This document shows, in pieces, positions 58,020-64,000 of a DNA stretch of 64,000 bases (positions are counted from its first letter, which is position 1; each line of letters begins with the position of its first letter). A program made the position numbers and the translations under genes. The notes beneath the pieces are model-generated. The model did not search any database. It saw nothing but the letters and a program-made list of their open reading frames with translations, and had not been told where the DNA came from. This stretch comes from Chlamydiota bacterium (GTDB taxonomy: Bacteria > Chlamydiota > Chlamydiia > Chlamydiales > JAAKFR01). The stretch lies in the NCBI GenBank assembly GCA_021772465.1, contig JAJFLX010000001.1, forward strand, positions 1 through 64,000, read 5' to 3'.

Positions 58020-59936
58020 CTAATCAATTTTTATCAATTCTAAGGGGTTAAATTGTCTTCCTCCACCATCGAAGCTATAGTGATACCACTCGATGAAGTT
58101 AAGACGCAAGCCATGGATCACTCCTCCCATAAGTGCTAAGGTGAGATTGATCGTATGGCCTGCAAGGATAATAAAAATCCCAATATAGAGCGGCATTGAA
58201 GTGCCAATCTGATTAAATGTTGAAGCCATGATCATGCCTGCTAAAGAGAGAGCGTAAATACGTAAGTAAGACATCACATCAGCAAAGACGCCGATGACTT
58301 GCATGATTTCTCCAATCCCTCTGAGACGGTGTTGAATGAGCGCAAGAGCGACCGTGAGTCCGAGTCCACCGAAGAGAATATAGTGTCCAATGTCACCCCC
58401 CATTTGGTAGGGGATATGAAAGATATAGTGGATGAGAGAGACGGCGCCTAAAATTAAAGGAAAATAGAGGTAAGAGCCGACCATGAAGACAACCCAACCC
58501 GCACCCGCCCAATTTCGATCGAGGTAGCGCAAAAATGAGAGGATGATGTGAATGGTTCCAATAAAAATAGCCAATTCAATCAAAACATTGTTGGTAAAGT
58601 CTTGGTAGATCACATACGAACTCATCCCCTCTTGCTCGTGCTTCACAAGGGTGAGTAACTCCATCGGGGTTTTTGCTTCTTTGAGCTTTGGGTATTCAGC
58701 GACAAGCTCGTCATAAGACCCCGGCTTCATCTCTAAAAAATAGCTCGCTTTTTGCTTCACCATCCAATGAATCAAAGAGATTTTTCGAATAGGGTTATCG
58801 GGCTTCAACTCAATTCCAAAAAAAGAAGAGAGCATGAGCCCCCAAAAAATACAGCCAATTGAGAGCCAGGTAGCAAGGCGTATCACCCGCCCTCCAAGCC
58901 CGTGCTTCTTTTTAAACTTGAAACGGAGAAAAAGTGCTCCCAAAAGGAGCAGCAAACCATACCCTGCATCGGCAAGGATCATAGAGAAGAAGACTCCAAA
59001 GGCGATAAAGACCCAAAGGGAGGGGTCTCGATCTTGATTAGAGGGAGTATCATAAATCCCTACAAGATCTTCACCCAAGCGAGCAGGTCCCTTATTTTCG
59101 AGATAGGTCGGTACTTTATCTCTAGGCTCAACGGCTATGGGCTCGATCACCACATCCAGCTCCTGAGCAAGACCGCCTAGCAGGTGGATTTTATTTGCTG
59201 GAACCCACCCTTCAACGGCAAAGAGGTCGCCATCGAGAAGCGAATCGACTCGCTCAATCGACGCCTCGAGGTGGTGCCGGTTCAAAGCATCGATGAGCCC
59301 CTGCTTGAGCAATTTTTTGTTGTGCGCGAGCCTTGCCAGCTCAGTCTCAAAAATATCGATCTCACGATTGATATGTGCAAGCTCTACCTCGAGCTCACCG
59401 ATAGAACGTTCTATGACAATCTCGATCAACCCTTCATAGCTCGCTCGCTCTTTGTTGATCGCAACAAAGTAGTCGAGCCCGTAGGCTGAGCCGACGTAGA
59501 TCACTTCAGGTCTTTGAGGCGCCTCGAGTTCTTCAGAATTTTTGGCAAAAAAGAATTGGATCACACGGCCACTCTCTTTCTCAACTTCGTGCAGCCTGTG
59601 GACCGAAAAATCGCCAAAAACGGAGACCCGTGCGCGGTCACTTTCAAGGACACGTTTTCTCTCTGCTAGCTTTTCGAGCTCATGTTTTCTCTCAATGATG
59701 TGGTGAGCTAACACACTAGCTGAGTGGTAATCTTTATCTGGAGTCTCCTCAACAGGGACCATCTGGCGTAAGACGTGGAGCGCATCAATCAAGTTTTGGA
59801 TCTCAAGAGGATTTTCGAGAGAGCGGGGCTCATAAGAGATAAACTCAACAATTCCAAGCTCTTGAATTCTCTGAAAAAAACGAGTTCGAACGGACAGTGG
59901 GCCCAGTACAAGGTGCTTTTTGACGTCAACTCGCAT
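58020..59936 (-). CDS. atpI: V-type ATP synthase subunit I (stator a-subunit)
   Basis: 638 aa: an N-terminal cytosolic half with long helices (AHHIIERKHELEKLAERKRV), then about seven membrane helices from around 310 (GVFFSMILADAGYGLLLLL), ending with YLRIYALSLAGMIMASTFNQ and a region with the conserved Arg of the ion path (VIHGLRLNFIEWYHYSFDGG). It makes the half-channels next to the K ring. 10 bp upstream of atpK; its start overlaps atpD. Confidence 0.9.
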   Translation of the reverse strand: MRVDVKKHLVLGPLSVRTRFFQRIQELGIVEFISYEPRSLENPLEIQNLIDALHVLRQMVPVEETPDKDYHSASVLAHHIIERKHELEKLAERKRVLESDRARVSVFGDFSVHRLHEVEKESGRVIQFFFAKNSEELEAPQRPEVIYVGSAYGLDYFVAINKERASYEGLIEIVIERSIGELEVELAHINREIDIFETELARLAHNKKLLKQGLIDALNRHHLEASIERVDSLLDGDLFAVEGWVPANKIHLLGGLAQELDVVIEPIAVEPRDKVPTYLENKGPARLGEDLVGIYDTPSNQDRDPSLWVFIAFGVFFSMILADAGYGLLLLLGALFLRFKFKKKHGLGGRVIRLATWLSIGCIFWGLMLSSFFGIELKPDNPIRKISLIHWMVKQKASYFLEMKPGSYDELVAEYPKLKEAKTPMELLTLVKHEQEGMSSYVIYQDFTNNVLIELAIFIGTIHIILSFLRYLDRNWAGAGWVVFMVGSYLYFPLILGAVSLIHYIFHIPYQMGGDIGHYILFGGLGLTVALALIQHRLRGIGEIMQVIGVFADVMSYLRIYALSLAGMIMASTFNQIGTSMPLYIGIFIILAGHTINLTLALMGGVIHGLRLNFIEWYHYSFDGGGRQFNPLELIKID

Positions 59937-60543
59937 GAGACCTCTTCTTTTTCTCGATTTTCTCTTTTGCTACTTTAGCTTGCCCAACTGCAGCGAGCTC
60001 TTGATCGCCCAAAAAGACCTTAATCTTTCGGATATTTTGCTTTGCTTTTGGAATCAAATTTTTTTCAAAAAGATTTACTCGGATTGAAACTTCTCTGAGC
60101 TCTTTTTCCAGCGCTTGCAACTTCTCCTCAGCTACTAAAATCTTTGCTCGATCAACAGCTAGCTCTCGGAGCTGCTTCACATAAGAGTCGAGCCATGCGG
60201 GAGTACTAAAAAGGGGGTAATCGAAGGGAGCAAAAGAGACCCCTTGAAAAAGAGGAATATCGACTCCTGCAATGTTTTCATACTCTTTCTCAATAGTTTC
60301 GACTCGGGCACTTGCAGTAAAATCGAGACCTATCGGGGTACTTAAAAGCCCCCCACTGTGCGACACTAAAAGGCGCGTTTGATGAAAAGCCTCTTCAAGC
60401 CTTTGAATCTCTACGCGCGCCTCATTTACCTCCGACTGCAGCATCGCTTTTTTTAACTGAAGTGTGGGCAAGTAGCGCTGCAGCTGAGCTAACCTTGTTT
60501 GCTGAGCTCTCATTTCATTTTTTGTGAGTTTGATCTCTGCCAT
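59926..60543 (-). CDS. atpD: V-type ATP synthase subunit D (central stalk)
   Basis: 205 aa, almost entirely coiled coil: LTKNEMRAQQTRLAQLQRYL at the start (typical V-ATPase D motif T-K-x-x-L-x-x), a middle hinge, and NLIPKAKQNIRKIKVFLGDQ near the end, matching the conserved P-x-L-x-x-x-I-x-x-I pattern. It links catalysis in A/B to rotation of the K ring. It overlaps atpI by 11 bp and lies 3 bp after atpB. Confidence 0.9.
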   Translation of the reverse strand: MAEIKLTKNEMRAQQTRLAQLQRYLPTLQLKKAMLQSEVNEARVEIQRLEEAFHQTRLLVSHSGGLLSTPIGLDFTASARVETIEKEYENIAGVDIPLFQGVSFAPFDYPLFSTPAWLDSYVKQLRELAVDRAKILVAEEKLQALEKELREVSIRVNLFEKNLIPKAKQNIRKIKVFLGDQELAAVGQAKVAKEKIEKKKRSHAS

Positions 60544-60546
60544 CGC

Positions 60547-61845
60547 CTACCCGGGCCAATATTTGTCGATGAGCGATTGCTTAATTCCCACCTCGTGCCT
60601 TTGAAAACACTCAGAGAGGAGTTTCCAACCAAGATCTAAGGCTTCATCGATGTTAATGTTTACCTCAAGATCCATCATTTGCGCCTCAAAAAGCTCGGCA
60701 AATGCAATTAATTTTTGGTCCCATCTTGAGAGTTTAAAGCCCATGGCTTGCCGCTCTTTTGCTTTTTTAGAGTCTGCATAGAGCCTAATAAGACCGTTTG
60801 CAATATCTCCGTGATCTTCTCGCGTCACTTTGCCTATCACCTGCTGCTTGAGACGAGAGAGCGACCCGAAGGGATCGATCGACCCATCGTGTAGATAGAA
60901 CTGCCCTTCTGTGATGTAGCCGGTGTTGTCAGGTATCGGGTGGGTCACGTCATCTCCTGGCATGGTGGTGACGCTAATGAGAGTGATCGAGCCGCTCCCT
61001 TCAATATCGACTGCCTTCTCATAGCGAGAAGCGAGATCGGAATAGAGGGAACCTGGATAGCCTCGATTGGAAGGGATCTGGTCCATTGTGATAGAAATCT
61101 CTTTGATCGCATCCGCAAAAGCGCTCATATCGGTGAGAAGCACGAGTACATCTTTCCCTTCAAGGGCGAATTTCTCAGCGCAAGCAAGCGCCATATCGGG
61201 AGCCAACATGCACTCGACCGCTGGATCGGTAGCTCGATGAATGAACATCACTGTTTTTCCTGCAGATCCCGACTCTTCGGCATTGTCGATAAAAGCTTGA
61301 TAGTTGGCAAAAGTAAGGCCCATTCCTGCTATCACAACGACATCAGCATCCGTCTGATTGGCGATCCGCATTAAAAGAGCGTTGTAGGGCTCCCCTGCAA
61401 CAGAAAAAATGGGAATTTTTTGCGATTTGACCAAACAATTGAACACATCAATCATGGGAATATTCGTGCGTACCATCTGTTTGGGAACGATCCGCCTCAC
61501 GGGGTTAAATGAGGGCTGACCAATCTCAATTTGTTCCCCTAAAATCTCTGGCCCATTATCGAGCGGTTTACCCGCTCCATTGAGGCGGCGCCCTAAAAGA
61601 CCCGACCCGAAAGTCGCTTCCATCTCTCTTTTAAGGAAGGTCACCTTATCACCTGTCGAAATCCCCCGCGTCCCCCCAAATACTTGCAAAGTAACTTGAT
61701 CGCCCTCAAATTGCAAAACCGAGGCGAGTGTCGATTGTCCCTCTTTCTTGTCAATTCTTGCGAGTTCTCCAAGAGCCACCTCTTCAGCTGTGACTGTTAT
61801 GAGGTTTCCGCGCATATCGTTGATTCGGTCGTGTACTTTCTTCAT
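60547..61845 (-). CDS. atpB: V-type ATP synthase subunit B
   Basis: 432-aa non-catalytic nucleotide-binding-fold subunit: [60 protein letters not shown] and [19 protein letters not shown] [15 protein letters not shown], then [19 protein letters not shown] and [20 protein letters not shown]. The Walker A loop is absent ([14 protein letters not shown]), as normal for B. It forms the alternating hexamer with A. Its start overlaps atpA by 4 bp. Confidence 0.94.
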   Translation of the reverse strand: MKKVHDRINDMRGNLITVTAEEVALGELARIDKKEGQSTLASVLQFEGDQVTLQVFGGTRGISTGDKVTFLKREMEATFGSGLLGRRLNGAGKPLDNGPEILGEQIEIGQPSFNPVRRIVPKQMVRTNIPMIDVFNCLVKSQKIPIFSVAGEPYNALLMRIANQTDADVVVIAGMGLTFANYQAFIDNAEESGSAGKTVMFIHRATDPAVECMLAPDMALACAEKFALEGKDVLVLLTDMSAFADAIKEISITMDQIPSNRGYPGSLYSDLASRYEKAVDIEGSGSITLISVTTMPGDDVTHPIPDNTGYITEGQFYLHDGSIDPFGSLSRLKQQVIGKVTREDHGDIANGLIRLYADSKKAKERQAMGFKLSRWDQKLIAFAELFEAQMMDLEVNINIDEALDLGWKLLSECFQRHEVGIKQSLIDKYWPG

Positions 61846-63599
61846 AGTTTCCTTGCCGTTTCAATCATTTCCTGGATTTCAGCCATCAGTTCCTTGTATT
61901 CGTTGCTTTCAAATAGAAGTGAGTTCATCGACTTGATCTTACTTTGGAGTTGTAAGAAAAATTCTCTCGCTCTATCGCGACTGCTAAAAGAGAATGCAGT
62001 CACAAAAATGTGGTTGATCAATTGAAAGAGAGGGATCTGCCGTTCAAGGGGACAATATGAGTCGATCTTATCAAAAGCATTTTGTTGCAGATAGCAAAAA
62101 TCGTAGAGCTCCGCTTTGAGATGGACCTCAAGATCCTCAAGCGAGGTCCCCTCCTCACCCACTACCTCCATCCGTTTCCCTATTTCATCTCCTTCGACGA
62201 GAAATTTCTGTGCTCTGCGAACCATCTCTCCCCATCCCGGCACTTTGTGTTCAAAAGCTGCTGAAACATCGTCAACGTATTTGGTCCAAGAGATGAGGCT
62301 ATCCACTGAAGGGTAGCGGCGAGCGTCTGAACGTTGTCTTGAAAGACCACAAAACGCTCCTACAACTGCAAGCGTTGACTGAGTGACAGGCTCTTCAAAG
62401 CTTCCTCCTGCTGGTGAGACCGCCCCACAAATCGTCACCGAACCATGCTTTTTGTTTTTCAACTCAATTTCACCTCCCCGCTCATAAAATGATGCGATCC
62501 TCGAAGCGAGGTAAGCTGGAAATGCCTCTTCCCCAGGAATTTCTTCTAGGCGGCCCGACATTTCGCGAAGCGCTTGCGCCCATCGAGAAGTGGAGTCTGC
62601 AAGCAAAAGAACATCGAGCCCCATCTGTCTGTAGTACTCTGCAATGGTGATCCCCATGTAGATCGAGGACTCTCTGGCTGCCACTGGCATAGAAGAGGTA
62701 TTGCAGATGATGCACGTTCGAGTCATTAAAGGCTTATCTGTATGCGGGTCGATGAGTTCAGGAAATTCTCGCAATACCTCGACTACCTCACCAGCTCTCT
62801 CCCCACAGGCGCAAAGGACGACTAGATCTACAGAGGAGTACTTTGAAAGGTGGTGTTGCAACACCGTTTTCCCCGCTCCAAAAGGACCAGGTGTGCAAAA
62901 AGTTCCCCCTTTCATGATCGGAACTTGCGTGTCGAGCACACGCATCCCTGTATCCATCATCTGGGTTGGCTTGACACGTTCCCCCTCCAATAGTCCCATC
63001 TTGATGGGCCATTTTTGTACCATTGTGAAGGAGCGTTCCTCCCCTTTCTCATCTTTTCCTCTAGCGACAACTGTATCGACATTATAAGCGCCAGGCGAGA
63101 TTACCCATGTGAGAGTTACCTTACTAAAGCAAGAGAAGGGAAGCATGATAGCGTGCTCAAAGCGTCCCTCTAGTGTGGTGCCTAAGGTGTCACCTCGCTC
63201 AAGTGTCTCACCCACTTTTGCCACAGGTACGTAATCCCACTCTTTTTCGCGGTCAATTGGACTGACATAAACTCCTCGAGGAATGAAATAGCCTTGCTCA
63301 GCGATCACCTCCAAGCGATTCTGTAGGCCATCAAATACTGTCGTAAGAAGACCAGGCCCTAGTTCTGCCTCTAAAAGATCCCCAGAAAAATGAACACGCG
63401 TGTTGAGCTTTACCCCTCTTGTATCCTCGAACACCTGGAGCTTTACTTGACGCCCTAAAACTTCGATTACCTCACCTTTAAGACTTGTCTTACCGATGTC
63501 AACAAACCCCACTTCCCCTTGTCGGACCTCCCCTTCAAATTCGACCTGAAGGAGATTGCCGAAAGCCTTTACGACTCGTCCCTTTGCACTACTTGTCAT
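61842..63599 (-). CDS. atpA: V-type ATP synthase subunit A (catalytic)
   Basis: 585-aa catalytic subunit: [16 protein letters not shown] in the non-homologous insert region, Walker [57 protein letters not shown] (Walker B) and [12 protein letters not shown]. The length equals other chlamydial A subunits. The chlamydial V-ATPase is thought to work as a sodium- or proton-linked ATPase/synthase. It overlaps the DUF2764 gene by 4 bp at its start. Confidence 0.95.
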   Translation of the reverse strand: MTSSAKGRVVKAFGNLLQVEFEGEVRQGEVGFVDIGKTSLKGEVIEVLGRQVKLQVFEDTRGVKLNTRVHFSGDLLEAELGPGLLTTVFDGLQNRLEVIAEQGYFIPRGVYVSPIDREKEWDYVPVAKVGETLERGDTLGTTLEGRFEHAIMLPFSCFSKVTLTWVISPGAYNVDTVVARGKDEKGEERSFTMVQKWPIKMGLLEGERVKPTQMMDTGMRVLDTQVPIMKGGTFCTPGPFGAGKTVLQHHLSKYSSVDLVVLCACGERAGEVVEVLREFPELIDPHTDKPLMTRTCIICNTSSMPVAARESSIYMGITIAEYYRQMGLDVLLLADSTSRWAQALREMSGRLEEIPGEEAFPAYLASRIASFYERGGEIELKNKKHGSVTICGAVSPAGGSFEEPVTQSTLAVVGAFCGLSRQRSDARRYPSVDSLISWTKYVDDVSAAFEHKVPGWGEMVRRAQKFLVEGDEIGKRMEVVGEEGTSLEDLEVHLKAELYDFCYLQQNAFDKIDSYCPLERQIPLFQLINHIFVTAFSFSSRDRAREFFLQLQSKIKSMNSLLFESNEYKELMAEIQEMIETARKL

Positions 63600-64000
63600 T
63601 TTATTCCTTTCTCAATGGTATCAATTACCTGAATTCCTTTTTGCACATCGAGCTCAAGCCATCTCTCTACTAAAACTAAACGAGCCATGTAATTCAAGAT
63701 CCGATCGAGAGCAAAAAGCTCTCCACCCCACAGCTCAACAATCTGGTTAAACTCATACTCTGTCAAAGCTTTATGTAACTCAAGCGGGGAATGTCCATAC
63801 TCATCAAAAATCGGCTTGAGATCTTTGTATTCGAATGGAGGTTCATAAACCTTAGAATCTTTTTGAGCAAGAATTTGAGCTACAAGAGGATCTTTTGGAT
63901 CTTCGTACTGCAGCTCGAGACTCACATCTCTTCCAAGCTCTTTGGCCCGAAAACCGACAAGAACGAGTCGCATCTCACGCTGAAAGGCAAAATAATTTCG
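63596..64000 (-). CDS. DUF2764 protein of the V-ATPase operon (5' end outside window)
   Basis: The frame stays open through the window edge (codons for NYFAFQREMRLVLVGFRAKE precede and span the ATG at 63973), so the real start lies upstream. The homologous pattern is REMR-x-VL-x-x-FRAKELGRD, then DPKDPLVAQILAQKDSKVYE, YGHSPLELHKALTEYEFNQI and ILNYMARLVLVERWLELD, typical of DUF2764, a helical protein found between atpE and atpA in chlamydiae, spirochaetes and Bacteroidetes (CT309 in C. trachomatis). Its role is probably a stalk or assembly function, unproven. Confidence 0.8.
   Translation of the reverse strand, partial: RNYFAFQREMRLVLVGFRAKELGRDVSLELQYEDPKDPLVAQILAQKDSKVYEPPFEYKDLKPIFDEYGHSPLELHKALTEYEFNQIVELWGGELFALDRILNYMARLVLVERWLELDVQKGIQVIDTIEKGIK

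Noticed and set aside
1..64000. CRISPR array, rRNA or tRNA genes
   Set aside because: No regularly spaced repeats, rRNA signatures or cloverleaf sequences were seen on either strand by eye.

Overview
The window reads as a chromosome segment of a member of the Chlamydiota, most likely a non-Chlamydia ('environmental') lineage. This rests on gene content and neighbourhood: a double-length UvrA (about 1,857 aa, two complete copies in tandem), a PknD-type kinase beside valS and a V-type ATP synthase cluster that includes the short lipoprotein and DUF2764 genes, pyk beside uvrA, and the cyd / phoH / CdaA / CdaR / HtrB set that I remember as CT010-CT017 in C. trachomatis. I cannot name the genus. 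The C. trachomatis correspondences are from memory of gene order, not from a search.

Layout. 1-10,200 is a decayed accessory region. It holds the end of an ISAs1-type insertion sequence inside a DUF1415 gene, two copies of one IS3-type element (one truncated, one with an internal deletion), a broken RepA-like ATPase, a broken class D beta-lactamase, a truncated mepB and acetyltransferase, an intact yjdF and an intact Fic gene, and a 109-bp repeat that ends in a strong terminator. 10,200-30,400 mixes core and accessory genes: two SDR/NTF2-type proteins, an FkbM methyltransferase, a four-gene run rlmN - nucleoside hydrolase - sugar transporter - ribokinase, a SulP transporter, two RhlE-type helicases, a ZIP transporter, a secreted choloylglycine-hydrolase-family enzyme, the phoH neighbourhood with a CIRCE-like operator, an SH3-domain surface protein resembling Ctad1/CT017, a kinase of the aminoglycoside phosphotransferase family, a candidate tail-anchored cysteine-protease-fold effector, and a dead nucleotidyltransferase.

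30,470-54,350 is dense core: cydAB, folP, cdaA-cdaR, a WaaG-like glycosyltransferase, lpxL/htrB, rsmE, pyk, uvrA, a small bilobed membrane protein, pknD, valS and an alanine/glycine symporter. 54,400-57,190 holds a DAHP synthase and three tandem paralogous small membrane proteins that look like chlamydial inclusion-membrane (Inc) proteins. These lie between valS and the V-ATPase cluster, which are adjacent in C. trachomatis. 57,184-64,000 is the V-ATPase operon (lipoprotein, K, I, D, B, A, DUF2764; the last gene runs off the edge), all on the minus strand.

Most notable points: the Inc-like tandem family with a duplicated unit and a 41-bp duplication that rewrote one C-terminus; the CIRCE-like site in front of phoH; the permuted-papain-fold candidate effector with its downstream micro-gene; the Fic gene with an array of four identical half-sites over a good promoter; and the IS3-made chimeric acetyltransferase reading frame. 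I saw no rRNA, tRNA or CRISPR array.
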